Assembly: GCA_018434945.1 (NCBI GenBank)
Contig: JAHDOI010000026.1
Location: forward strand, 1 to 64,000
From: Selenomonadales bacterium
GTDB lineage: Bacteria > Bacillota > Negativicutes > Sporomusales > UBA7701
DNA length: 64,000 nucleotides
Reading direction: 5' to 3'
Shown here: positions 44,681 through 52,471 of the stretch, in pieces
Layout: every line of letters begins with the position of its first letter
Numbering within the stretch: the first letter of the stretch is position 1
Program-made: the position numbers and the translations under genes
The notes under the pieces: model-generated
The model's database searches: none
Told to the model about the DNA's origin: nothing
Seen by the model: only the letters and a program-made list of their open reading frames with translations

Positions 44681-45466
44681 ATGGTCAAAAATTGGGACAA
44701 AGTCAAAATGTACGACCTCACGCAGAAACTCAGCCACCTCACGCCGCCGTGGCCGACCTACGAGCCGCTGCAGATCAAATTTTTCAAGCGCCTTACCTCC
44801 AACGGCGCCAACGGCCAGGTCATCACCACCTCCAACCACGTCGGCACCCATCTGGACGGCTCGCTCCACTTCTGCACCCACGGCCGTGACATCGCCGCCA
44901 TCCCCCTCACAGACCTCATCGGCCCCGGCGTAGTCGTCGACGTCAGCGACATCGCCGAGGACTATGGCATCTACACTTCCAAAGACATCATGGAGCGGGC
45001 CGATGTCCGCGAAGGCGACATCCTCCTCATCTACACCGGCTACCACAAATACTCCTGGGACCAGCCGGCCGCCGACGAGGTCCGCTACATGGTCAAGCAC
45101 CCCGGCCCGACCCGCGAGTTCGCGCAGTGGTGCCGCAAGATGAAATTCAAATGGCTGGGAGTCGACGCCGGTTCGGCCGACCACCCCATGAACACCAAGA
45201 TCCGCGAATGGTGCCCGCGGCAGGCGGCCGAGTGCGAGCAGTATTTCCGGGCAAAATACGGCAAGGGCATCGACGACATCTTCCCGCCCGACCACTATCA
45301 GCTCATGCACATCGACCTCTTCCCATACGATATCATCCATGCTGAGAATGTCGGCGGCGAAATCGAAAAGGTGCTCGGCAAGCGTCTGATAATCGGCTGC
45401 TACCCCTGGCGGTTCGAAGGCGGCGAATCGTCGATCTGCCGCATCGTCGCCTATGACGAAGAGTAA
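44681..45466 (+). CDS. cyclase-family metal-dependent amidohydrolase
   Basis: A 261-residue protein of the cyclase/kynurenine formamidase/isatin hydrolase family. The metal-site motif HVGTHLDGSLHF (about 48-59) is clear, as are DVSDIAE and HIDLFP near the C-terminus. Family members hydrolyse cyclic or formyl amide bonds with manganese or zinc. It follows the FdrA set by 36 bp and overlaps yqeC by 14 bp, so its job is probably opening the ring of the hydroxylated product. Exact substrate unknown. Confidence 0.87.
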   Translation: MVKNWDKVKMYDLTQKLSHLTPPWPTYEPLQIKFFKRLTSNGANGQVITTSNHVGTHLDGSLHFCTHGRDIAAIPLTDLIGPGVVVDVSDIAEDYGIYTSKDIMERADVREGDILLIYTGYHKYSWDQPAADEVRYMVKHPGPTREFAQWCRKMKFKWLGVDAGSADHPMNTKIREWCPRQAAECEQYFRAKYGKGIDDIFPPDHYQLMHIDLFPYDIIHAENVGGEIEKVLGKRLIIGCYPWRFEGGESSICRIVAYDEE

Positions 45467-46247
45467 CGGCTGCCTGCATCCGGTCTGGCGCGAACTTATC
45501 GGTTCACTGCCTTCTCCCGGGTTGGTCACCCTCATCGGCGGCGGCGGCAAGACCAGCCTCATGTACTACCTCGTGGCCGGCCTCAAGGCTTCCGGGGCGG
45601 CCGCCTTCGCCGCCGCCACCGCCAAGCTGTTCATGCCCGAAGGCACAGGCCACCGCGCCGTACTGGTAAGTACCCTGGCGGAACTCCGCCAGACAGTCGA
45701 ACAACTGAGTAACCGCCCCGAACTTGTGACAGTGGCCCGCGGGCTGGCGGACGGCGGTGAGCGAAAACTGGCCGGCCTGGCGCCGGAATGGCTCGACATA
45801 TTGGCGGGAGAATACCCCTCCGTCCGCTTCGTCGTTGAAGGGGACGGCTCGGCCGGCCTGCCGCTCAAGGGCCATCTCCCCCACGACCCGGTCGTGCCAT
45901 CCGTCACCCGCCTCCTCATCCCGGTCATAGGCGCGGAGGCCATCGGCCGGCCGCTCGCCGCCGACTGCGTCCACCGGCCGGCGCGGGCCGCCGAACTCGC
46001 CGGTGCGATCGAGGGGGCAACCATAACGGCGGACATGATCGCCACGATCCTCCTCCACCCCGACGGTTATCTGCATAACTGCCCGCCGGAGGCGTGCGTC
46101 GTCCCCTTCATCAACAAGGCCGAGGGCGCCGCGATGTGTCCGGCGGAGGAACTGGCGGCGGCCGTGTTGGCGGCCGGCCACCCCGCCGTCGGCGGCGTAG
46201 TCGTCGGCAGCATGCGACGGCAGGAATTCTTCTTTATCAGAAAATAG
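45453..46247 (+). CDS. yqeC: selenium-dependent hydroxylase accessory protein YqeC
   Basis: A 264-residue P-loop protein with LIGGGGKTSLMYYLV (about 26-40) as the nucleotide site and the family segments VEGDGSAGLPLKGHLPHDP and FINKAEG. YqeC genes occur with selenium-dependent molybdenum hydroxylases, where they are thought to help insert the labile selenium or mature the cofactor. The gene overlaps the cyclase gene by 14 bp, so it belongs to the hydroxylase operon. Confidence 0.88.
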   Translation: MTKSNGCLHPVWRELIGSLPSPGLVTLIGGGGKTSLMYYLVAGLKASGAAAFAAATAKLFMPEGTGHRAVLVSTLAELRQTVEQLSNRPELVTVARGLADGGERKLAGLAPEWLDILAGEYPSVRFVVEGDGSAGLPLKGHLPHDPVVPSVTRLLIPVIGAEAIGRPLAADCVHRPARAAELAGAIEGATITADMIATILLHPDGYLHNCPPEACVVPFINKAEGAAMCPAEELAAAVLAAGHPAVGGVVVGSMRRQEFFFIRK

Positions 46248-46265
46248 AAATATCAGCCAAGCCCC

Positions 46266-46293
46266 TTGGTTTTTTGCCGAAAATAGGTATAAT
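46266..46293 (+). promoter_or_regulatory. possible promoter of the UPF0237/UPF0210 pair
   Basis: TTGGTT (46266-46271), 16-bp spacer and a perfect TATAAT (46288-46293), starting 19 bp after the yqeC stop. Confidence 0.4.
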
Positions 46294-46310
46294 ATAAGTC
46301 AATACCATAA

Positions 46311-46338
46311 CCGCCAGACAAAAGTTTTTGCCTGGCGG
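46311..46338. repeat. hairpin after yqeC
   Basis: CCGCCAG-A-CAAAA / TTTTG-C-CTGGCGG with one internal mismatch forms a long stem in the leader of the ACT-domain gene. There is no trailing T run. Confidence 0.5.
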
Positions 46339-46369
46339 ACTATTATTTGAGCGGGTGGAGCGTGGTTTT

Positions 46370-46639
46370 ATGAAAGTCGTTATAACCATCATCGGCCAGG
46401 ACAGGGTGGGCATAGTAGCCATGGTCAGCACGACGCTGGCGGCCAACAGCGTCAACATCCTCGACATCAACCAGAATATCGTCAACGGCTTCTTCAACAT
46501 GGTCATGATCGCCGATATGAGCGGGGCGACGATAACCCTCAAGGACCTGCAGCAACTTCTCAAAGAGAAGGGACAGGCCATGGGCCTTGAGATCAAGGTG
46601 CAGCACGAGGATATATTCAAAGCCATGCATCGTATCTAG
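46370..46639 (+). CDS. ACT-domain protein (UPF0237)
   Basis: An 89-residue protein consisting of a single ACT domain ([20 protein letters not shown] and [18 protein letters not shown]). UPF0237 genes almost always sit directly before UPF0210 genes, as here, so this is likely its regulatory partner; no small-molecule ligand is known. ATG at 46370 has only a weak GGTGGAG site. Confidence 0.88.
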   Translation: MKVVITIIGQDRVGIVAMVSTTLAANSVNILDINQNIVNGFFNMVMIADMSGATITLKDLQQLLKEKGQAMGLEIKVQHEDIFKAMHRI

Positions 46640-46668
46640 TCTACGGCTCACGGCGAAGGAGGCGGCCT

Positions 46669-48027
46669 ATGCTATCAGTTCAGGACATCCTCGAAACCAA
46701 CCGGATGATCGAGGAAAATAAACTTGACGTGCGAACGATCACCCTCGGGATCAGCCTGCGCGACTGCAGCCATCCCGATATCAAGGTTTTCTGCGCCAAC
46801 ATCTACGACAAAATCACCAAGACGGCCGAACGGTTGGTGCAAACCGGCGAAGACATCGAGGCCGAGTACGGCATCCCCATCATCAACAAGCGCATCTCGG
46901 TGACGCCGATCGCCATAGCAGCGGAAAGTTGCCGGACCGACAGCTACCTGCCGGTCGCCGAGGCCATGGACGCGGCCGCCAAAACTGTCGGCGTCAACTT
47001 CATCGGCGGCTTTTCGGCCCTCGTGGAAAAAGGCTACACCACGGGCGACCGCATCCTCATCGGCTCCATACCGGCCGCGCTGGCTACGACCGAGCGGGTA
47101 TGCTCCTCCGTGAACCTGGCATCCACCAAGGCCGGCATCAACATGGACTGTGTCAGGGAAATGGGCCACATCATCAAACAGACCGCCGAACTGACCCGCG
47201 ACCGAGACGCCCTAGGCTGCGCCAAACTCGTAGTCTTCGCCAACGTCCCGGAGGATAACCCCTTCATGGCCGGAGCCTTCCACGGCGTGGGCGAGGCCGA
47301 AACGGCCGTCAATGTCGGCGTAAGCGGCCCCGGCGTCGTCAAGCGGGCGCTGGAGGAAGCGCGCGGCAAAGACTTCGGCGCGGTGGCGGAGACGATCAAG
47401 CGCACCGCCTTCAAAATCACCCGCGTCGGGCAACTGGTGGCCCAAGAGGCTTCACGGCGTCTCGGCGTGCCCTTCGGCATCATCGACCTTTCCCTCGCGC
47501 CCACGCCGGCGGTCGGCGACAGCGTTGCCCACATCCTCGAGGAGATGGGCTTGGAGAGTTGCGGCGCACCAGGCACTACGGCAGCCCTGGCGCTCCTTAA
47601 CGACGCCGTCAAGAAAGGCGGCATCATGGCCTCCTCCTATGTCGGCGGCCTGAGCGGCGCCTTCATCCCCGTGAGCGAAGACGCCGGCATGATCGCCGCC
47701 GTCGAGCGCGGCAGCCTGTCGCTCGAAAAGCTCGAGGCCATGACCTGCGTCTGCTCCGTTGGCCTCGACATGATCGCCGTACCGGGCGACACCTCGGCGT
47801 CCACCATCGCCGCCATCATCGCCGACGAGGCGGCCATCGGTATGATCAACAACAAAACCACGGCTGTACGGATCATCCCCGTGCCGGGCAAGAAAGTCGG
47901 CGACCGGGTCGAATTCGGCGGCCTCCTTGGCCACAGCCCGATAATCCCCGTCAACGCCTTCAAAGCCGACGACTTCATCGCGCGCGGCGGCCGTATCCCC
48001 GCCCCGGTGCGCAGCATGACCAACTAG
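46669..48027 (+). CDS. UPF0210 (PFL-like) family protein
   Basis: A 452-residue cytoplasmic protein of a widespread family of unknown function with a fold related to the glycyl-radical enzymes, but without a recognisable glycyl-radical motif. Conserved pieces such as [29 protein letters not shown] and [26 protein letters not shown] are visible. GAAGGAGG precedes the ATG. The pair sits inside the hydroxylase cluster between yqeC and the molybdopterin-binding gene. Confidence 0.87.
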   Translation: MLSVQDILETNRMIEENKLDVRTITLGISLRDCSHPDIKVFCANIYDKITKTAERLVQTGEDIEAEYGIPIINKRISVTPIAIAAESCRTDSYLPVAEAMDAAAKTVGVNFIGGFSALVEKGYTTGDRILIGSIPAALATTERVCSSVNLASTKAGINMDCVREMGHIIKQTAELTRDRDALGCAKLVVFANVPEDNPFMAGAFHGVGEAETAVNVGVSGPGVVKRALEEARGKDFGAVAETIKRTAFKITRVGQLVAQEASRRLGVPFGIIDLSLAPTPAVGDSVAHILEEMGLESCGAPGTTAALALLNDAVKKGGIMASSYVGGLSGAFIPVSEDAGMIAAVERGSLSLEKLEAMTCVCSVGLDMIAVPGDTSASTIAAIIADEAAIGMINNKTTAVRIIPVPGKKVGDRVEFGGLLGHSPIIPVNAFKADDFIARGGRIPAPVRSMTN

Positions 48028-48033
48028 CCGCCC

Positions 48034-48062
48034 TTTACATTCCCCGGGCGGTATCCTATAAT
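48034..48062 (+). promoter_or_regulatory. promoter of the molybdopterin-binding protein gene
   Basis: TTTACA (48034-48039), 17-bp spacer, TATAAT (48057-48062): a near-consensus sigma-A promoter. Confidence 0.65.
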
Positions 48063-48080
48063 TTAAACATCGGACAAGTT

Positions 48081-48111
48081 AAGGCCGTTTTCTGCTGAAA
48101 ATGGCCTTTTT
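48081..48111 (+). terminator. leader terminator before the molybdopterin-binding protein gene
   Basis: AAGGCC-G-TTTTC / GAAAA-T-GGCCTT stem (48081-48107) followed by T residues, about 12 bases after the predicted transcription start. It also could end readthrough from UPF0210. Confidence 0.75.
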
Positions 48112-48139
48112 GCTACTTCATGTGCAGGGAGTGGGAGCG

Positions 48140-49165
48140 GTGGCCATCAAAAAAGTGCGGGTGGAAGAAGCGGTCGGGATGGTGCTCGGGCATGATATTA
48201 CCAAGATCGTGCCTGGCGAATACAAAGGGCCAGCCTTCAAAAAAGGGCACATCATCCGGGCCGAGGATATCCCTCACCTTAAAAACATTGGCAAAGAGCA
48301 CATCTACCTTATAGAACTAACCGCCGGCCAGGTACATGAAAACGAGGCCGTCACCCGCATCGCCAGGGCGGTGGCGGGGCCAGGCATCACGTTGGCCGAA
48401 CCGTCCGAAGGCAAAGTCAACCTAAGGGCCGCCGCCGACGGCCTGCTCAAAGTCGACAGGGAACTGGTGACGGCCATCAACGGCGTCGAACACGCCGTGC
48501 TTTCCACCCTCCATAGCAACCTTCCCGTCAAAGCCGGCGATCTGCTGGCCTCCGTCAAAGTCGTGCCGCTGGTCGTGGAGGCGGCCACGGTGGAAACGGT
48601 GGAGAAACTCGCCTCAGGCGCAAACATCGTTTCCGTCATGCCGATGCGCAACCTCAAAGTAGCCGCCGTCATAACCGGCAACGAAGTATTCCACGGGCGC
48701 ATCGACGACCGTTTCGGCCCGGTATTTGCGGCCAAAACGGCCCAGTACGGAGCGACCCTGCTCGGGACCACCTTCAGACCCGACGATCCCGAACTTATCA
48801 AAGAAGCCATCCTGGCCTATAAAGCCCAGGGGGCGGATGTCATCGTCGCTTCCGGCGGCATGTCGGTCGACCCCGACGACGTGACCCCCGACGCCATCCG
48901 CGCCACCGGCGCCGAAGTGGTCAGCTACGGCAGCCCCGTCCTTCCCGGCGCCATGTTCATGCTAGCCTATCTCGGCTCTGTCGCCGTCATGGGCATGCCG
49001 GCCTGCGGGATGTATTCCAAAACCACCGTCTTCGACCTCATCCTGCCGAGGGTGTTGGCTGGGGAGAGGCTGCGGAAGGACGACATCGCCGCCCTCGGCT
49101 ACGGCGGCCTGTGCCTGTCCTGCCGGGAATGCACCCATCCTCACTGCCCCTTCGGCAAAGCGTGA
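48140..49165 (+). CDS. molybdopterin-binding protein (MoeA/MogA-like domain)
   Basis: A 341-residue protein whose C-terminal half is a molybdopterin-binding domain (VIVASGGMSVDPDDVTPDAIRATGAEVVSYG, about 237-267; VMGMPACGMYSKTTVFD). The N-terminal half is a beta-rich region as in MoeA-like proteins. The tail GLCLSCRECTHPHCPFGKA has four Cys and one His and may bind a metal. The GTG start lies behind GGGAGC. Such genes accompany yqeC and mocA in selenium-dependent hydroxylase clusters. It ends in a GTGA overlap with mocA. Confidence 0.85.
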   Translation: MAIKKVRVEEAVGMVLGHDITKIVPGEYKGPAFKKGHIIRAEDIPHLKNIGKEHIYLIELTAGQVHENEAVTRIARAVAGPGITLAEPSEGKVNLRAAADGLLKVDRELVTAINGVEHAVLSTLHSNLPVKAGDLLASVKVVPLVVEAATVETVEKLASGANIVSVMPMRNLKVAAVITGNEVFHGRIDDRFGPVFAAKTAQYGATLLGTTFRPDDPELIKEAILAYKAQGADVIVASGGMSVDPDDVTPDAIRATGAEVVSYGSPVLPGAMFMLAYLGSVAVMGMPACGMYSKTTVFDLILPRVLAGERLRKDDIAALGYGGLCLSCRECTHPHCPFGKA

Positions 49166-49773
49166 TCGCAGCAGTCGTCCTCGCCGCCGGTGCGGCCCGG
49201 CGGATGGGACGGCCAAAACAGCTCCTGCCGCTCGCCGGACGGCCGTTGGTGTGGCATGTCGCCGCCGCCGCCTGCCGGTCGACCGTCGACGAAGTGATAG
49301 TGGTCACCGGTGCCCGGCAGGCGGCCGTAGCTGCAGCCGTCGCCGGTCTGCCCGTCAGGCTCGTTCCCAACCCTCGCTGGCGGTCGGGGCAGGCAAGCTC
49401 GCTTAAGTCCGGCCTGAACGTTGTCAGCCCCGGTACCGGCGCCGTCGTCTTTCTGCTCGCCGACCAGCCGCTCGTCACCCCCGCGCTGCTCGATTCGGTG
49501 GCTGCTGTCTATCGTGCCGGCGACGGGTCAATCGTCGTCCCGGTCGCCGGCGAACGGCGCGGCAATCCGGTACTGTTCGCCCTGGAGAACTGGCGACGGC
49601 AGCTCCTGGATCTCACCGGCGACACCGGCGCCAGAGCGATAATCGCCGCTCACCCGGAGCGGGTCGTCACGGTTCCGGTAGCGGACGAGACGGTGTTTTT
49701 CGACGTCGACACCCCCGCCGATTACGAGGAAATAATACGTCTCTACCAAACAATCCATTCCGGAGGCGCATGA
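49162..49773 (+). CDS. mocA: molybdenum cofactor cytidylyltransferase
   Basis: A 203-residue nucleotidyltransferase that attaches CMP to the molybdenum cofactor, giving the cytosine dinucleotide form used by xanthine dehydrogenase-family enzymes. The N-terminal VVLAAGAARRMGRPKQLLPL is the nucleotide-binding loop; FLLADQPLVTPALLD and RGNPVLF are family motifs. GTG at 49162 overlaps the previous stop, so it is translationally coupled. Its presence says the hydroxylase uses a cytosine dinucleotide cofactor. Confidence 0.88.
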   Translation: MIAAVVLAAGAARRMGRPKQLLPLAGRPLVWHVAAAACRSTVDEVIVVTGARQAAVAAAVAGLPVRLVPNPRWRSGQASSLKSGLNVVSPGTGAVVFLLADQPLVTPALLDSVAAVYRAGDGSIVVPVAGERRGNPVLFALENWRRQLLDLTGDTGARAIIAAHPERVVTVPVADETVFFDVDTPADYEEIIRLYQTIHSGGA

Positions 49774-50408
49774 CCGTGCGTATCAGCAAAACCACCCGCG
49801 ACCGCATCCTCACCACTCTCGCAGCCACCTACGGCGGCACCACCACCGCCCTCGAATACGGCTCGCCCTTCGAACTGCTCGTAGCGGTCGTCCTCTCCGC
49901 CCAATGCACCGACACGCGGGTCAACATCATAACCGCCCGCCTCTTTCCCGCCTTCGACTCCCCGGCCAAAATGCTCGCCCTCGGCGAAGACGGTCTTGCC
50001 GAACTCATCCGCGACTGCGGGCTCTATCGGGGCAAAGCACGCAACCTGATCGCCGCCTGTGTCATGCTGCTCGAAGAATACGGCGGCGAAGTGCCAGGCA
50101 GGTTCGAGGACCTGACGCGCCTTCCCGGGGTGGGGCGCAAGACCGCCAACGTCCTCCTCAGCCAGCTGTTCGCCGTACCCGCCATCGCCGTCGACACCCA
50201 CGTATTCCGGGTCGCCAACCGGCTCGGACTGGCGAGCGGCAAAACGCCCGAACAGGTCGAGGAAGGGCTGATGAAAGTCGTGCCTCGCAAAGACTGGAGT
50301 GATGCCCACCACTGGCTTATCTGGCACGGGCGCAGAATCTGCAAAGCCCGCCGCCCGGATTGCGGAGGGTGCCCGCTCAAAGAGCTGTGTCCCAGCGCCT
50401 TCAAGTGA
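49770..50408 (+). CDS. nth: endonuclease III
   Basis: Base-excision repair glycosylase/AP lyase of 212 residues removing oxidised pyrimidines. The helix-hairpin-helix LPGVGRKTANVLL with its catalytic Lys, VDTHVFRVANRLGL with the catalytic Asp and the [4Fe-4S] motif C-6-C-2-C-5-C (CKARRPDCGGCPLKELC) are all seen. It overlaps mocA by 4 bp, an unrelated function in the same transcript. Confidence 0.95.
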   Translation: MTVRISKTTRDRILTTLAATYGGTTTALEYGSPFELLVAVVLSAQCTDTRVNIITARLFPAFDSPAKMLALGEDGLAELIRDCGLYRGKARNLIAACVMLLEEYGGEVPGRFEDLTRLPGVGRKTANVLLSQLFAVPAIAVDTHVFRVANRLGLASGKTPEQVEEGLMKVVPRKDWSDAHHWLIWHGRRICKARRPDCGGCPLKELCPSAFK

Positions 50409-50417
50409 GAGATATAA

Positions 50418-50446
50418 AAGCCACCGCCCTTTGAGGGCGGTGGCTT
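50418..50446. terminator. bidirectional terminator
   Basis: A perfect 13-bp stem AAGCCACCGCCCT/AGGGCGGTGGCTT (50418-50430 with 50434-50446) between nth and the converging chemoreceptor-like gene. T runs are short. Confidence 0.7.
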
Positions 50447-50470
50447 CCGATTATCTCCGAATATCATTTT

Positions 50471-51655
50471 TCAGCATTCCGTCAGTTTCTGCACCGAAGC
50501 CTGCAGCTTGTCGCTGGTCTCGCGGATGCCCGACAACGCCTTGGCGATATCGGCGACCGCGCGGCTTTCTTCGGCGGCGGTTTCGGCGATCTTCGCGATC
50601 TGCCGCTGATTGGCGCTCATCTCCGTCGAAAGGGCGCTTAGCGTCGGCGTGATCTTGCCGACCATCGACTGAACCTCGTTAACCGACTTGCGGATAGTAT
50701 CGGTTGAGCCGCGGGTTTCCTCGGCCAGCTTGCGCACCTCCTGGGCGACGACCGCGAAGCCGCGGCCATGCTCGCCGACCCTTGCCGCCTCGATTGCGGC
50801 GTTGAGCGCCAGCAGGTTTGTCTGATCGGCGACATTCTTAATCGTCTCGGCGATGCCGCCGATACTGCGGGTGGCGGCTACCAGCGCCTCTGACTGGCGG
50901 CCGGTCTCATCAACCCGGGCCAGTTCGACGTTCATCCGGGCGTCCACATCGTTGATCGTGGCCGAATTGGCGGTGATCGAGCGAGATACCTCGGCTGCCG
51001 CTACCGCGAACTCCTGCAGCTGGCTGTTGATATGGTCGGTAAGGGCGGCGACCTCGTTCGCCACGCGCTTATGATTATAAAGCGTTATCCAGCGCATCAG
51101 CGCGCAAACCGAATCGGTCGTGGCGATCCTGTTTGCGCCGATAACGGCAACATCGGGCCGCAGGTAGGCACCGTATTTCGTCGGCAGGACCCCGCCGGTG
51201 CCGACGATGCGTTCCGCGCCTATTACGTAGCGCGCCGTTTCCAGCTTGGCGCAGATTTCTTCATGCGGAAGCTCGCTGTATTGAATGTATGTGTAGTTGA
51301 TGTGAGTAACGCCGTGCTCCCGGCAATATTTCGCTATCGCTTCAGCCTGAGCGGTGTTATTGTTGAATACCGCTACCTCGCTGCCGGCCGGCAGCATCGC
51401 GACCTTAACATAAAAAAAAGCATCCGGGATAAGCTCGAGGGAGACAATCTTGTCGCGGGGGATCTTCTTGGCCGCCTCCTCGACCCGTGTAGGCAAGCAG
51501 ATAAAAAGATCTGCGACGTTGTGGTCGCTTACGTCGCCGATAGCATAGCCACGACCGCCGACTTCCTTACCGAGCAGATGGCGGGCCGCATCGAGCAGTT
51601 CATCGGCGACAATCTGCGAGCTACCTACGGTAGCCAGGCGAATTTGGGCATCCAA
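50471..51655 (-). CDS. soluble methyl-accepting chemotaxis-like protein
   Basis: A 394-residue protein without membrane spans. The C-terminal half is a chemoreceptor signalling domain; the hairpin tip region [34 protein letters not shown] (about 290-323) is clear. The N-terminal 190 residues resemble a periplasmic-binding-like or PrpR-N-type sensor ([24 protein letters not shown]), which would sense a cytoplasmic ligand. TTG at 51655 is 8 bases after AGAAGGTG. Its place next to the catabolic cluster may be meaningful but is not proof of a link. Confidence 0.82.
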   Translation of the reverse strand: MDAQIRLATVGSSQIVADELLDAARHLLGKEVGGRGYAIGDVSDHNVADLFICLPTRVEEAAKKIPRDKIVSLELIPDAFFYVKVAMLPAGSEVAVFNNNTAQAEAIAKYCREHGVTHINYTYIQYSELPHEEICAKLETARYVIGAERIVGTGGVLPTKYGAYLRPDVAVIGANRIATTDSVCALMRWITLYNHKRVANEVAALTDHINSQLQEFAVAAAEVSRSITANSATINDVDARMNVELARVDETGRQSEALVAATRSIGGIAETIKNVADQTNLLALNAAIEAARVGEHGRGFAVVAQEVRKLAEETRGSTDTIRKSVNEVQSMVGKITPTLSALSTEMSANQRQIAKIAETAAEESRAVADIAKALSGIRETSDKLQASVQKLTEC

Positions 51656-51773
51656 TACAACAGCACCTTCTTTCAGAAATCACAATAGATCGACCACTTT
51701 GTCTAAATTTTAACATAATCCGGGGAATGATTCTATCAGTAATATGTAAAACAGGCCCATTGGCCACAACAAT

Positions 51774-51825
51774 AACTTATAACGACATAAACAAATAATG
51801 GTAACAAAAGCTTATAACGGCATAA
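51774..51825. repeat. two 15-bp direct repeats in an AT-rich promoter region
   Basis: CTTATAACGACATAA (51776-51790) and CTTATAACGGCATAA (51811-51825) differ by one base and are 35 bp apart. They sit 25-75 bp upstream of the GNAT gene promoter and may be binding sites for its regulator. Confidence 0.5.
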
Positions 51826-51850
51826 GTGAAAAAGTGGAAATAAAAATGAG

Positions 51851-51879
51851 TTGAATAATTATTTGGATGTCAGTATAAT
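51851..51879 (+). promoter_or_regulatory. promoter of the GNAT gene
   Basis: TTGAAT (51851-51856), 17-bp spacer, TATAAT (51874-51879), then GAGGGGAG and the start codon. Confidence 0.7.
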
Positions 51880-51908
51880 TATACAAAAGAGGGGAGATGA
51901 CAACCGCC

Positions 51909-52361
51909 ATGATTTACCGTAAGCCTACTTTCAAAGATGTTGAAGCTATCCATAAACTGGTCAACGATTATGCCGAGAAGGGCCTGATGCTGGCCCGGTC
52001 GCGCAATGTGCTGTACGAAACCCTGAGAGATATGGTCGTCGCCGAGGAAGACGGCCAGATTGTCGGTGTCGGCGGGCTTCATCTGGTCTGGGACGAACTC
52101 GCCGAAGTACGTGCCCTTGCCGTTGCTCCCGAGGTGGTCAGAAAGGGCGTAGGCCGCGCTCTGGTCGCCAACCTTACGGAAGAAGCAAAGGAACTGGGCG
52201 TGAAAACGCTGTTTGCCCTCACATACCAGCCGGAGTTTTTCGCCAAACAGGGCTTCACCGAGGCCAACAAAGACAAACTCCCCCACAAGGTGTGGAAAGA
52301 ATGCATCAACTGCCCCAAATTCCCAAATTGCGACGAAATCGCCATGATCAAGGAACTGTGA
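51909..52361 (+). CDS. GNAT-family N-acetyltransferase, ArgA-like
   Basis: A 150-residue acetyl-CoA-dependent acetyltransferase. VRALAVAPEVVRKGVGRALVANL (about 69-91) is the acetyl-CoA binding motif A; FFAKQGFTEANKDKLPHKVW and the CINCPKFPNCDEIAM tail resemble the single-domain N-acetylglutamate synthases of clostridia, so arginine synthesis is possible but unproven. ATG 51909 is preferred; an in-frame ATG at 51897 abuts the GAGGGGAG site. Its transcript ends in a strong terminator. Confidence 0.82.
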   Translation: MIYRKPTFKDVEAIHKLVNDYAEKGLMLARSRNVLYETLRDMVVAEEDGQIVGVGGLHLVWDELAEVRALAVAPEVVRKGVGRALVANLTEEAKELGVKTLFALTYQPEFFAKQGFTEANKDKLPHKVWKECINCPKFPNCDEIAMIKEL

Positions 52362-52371
52362 ATCATCCGAC

Positions 52372-52410
52372 AAAAACAAGACCCGCGCCGCTGGCGCGGG
52401 TCTTGTTTTT
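52372..52410 (+). terminator. GNAT gene terminator
   Basis: A perfect 18-bp stem (52372-52389 with 52393-52410, loop GCT) ending in TTTTT. Confidence 0.93.
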
Positions 52411-52471
52411 GTTGCAGGACAATGGCGGTGCCGACGCCAATATATATGGCAACTACTACGGGAGGGTCGCC

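Noticed and set aside
43079-45562. Long minus-strand open frame opposite allG and the cyclase gene
   Set aside because: Antisense shadow of conserved genes with low-complexity Gly/Ala/Val/Asp composition.
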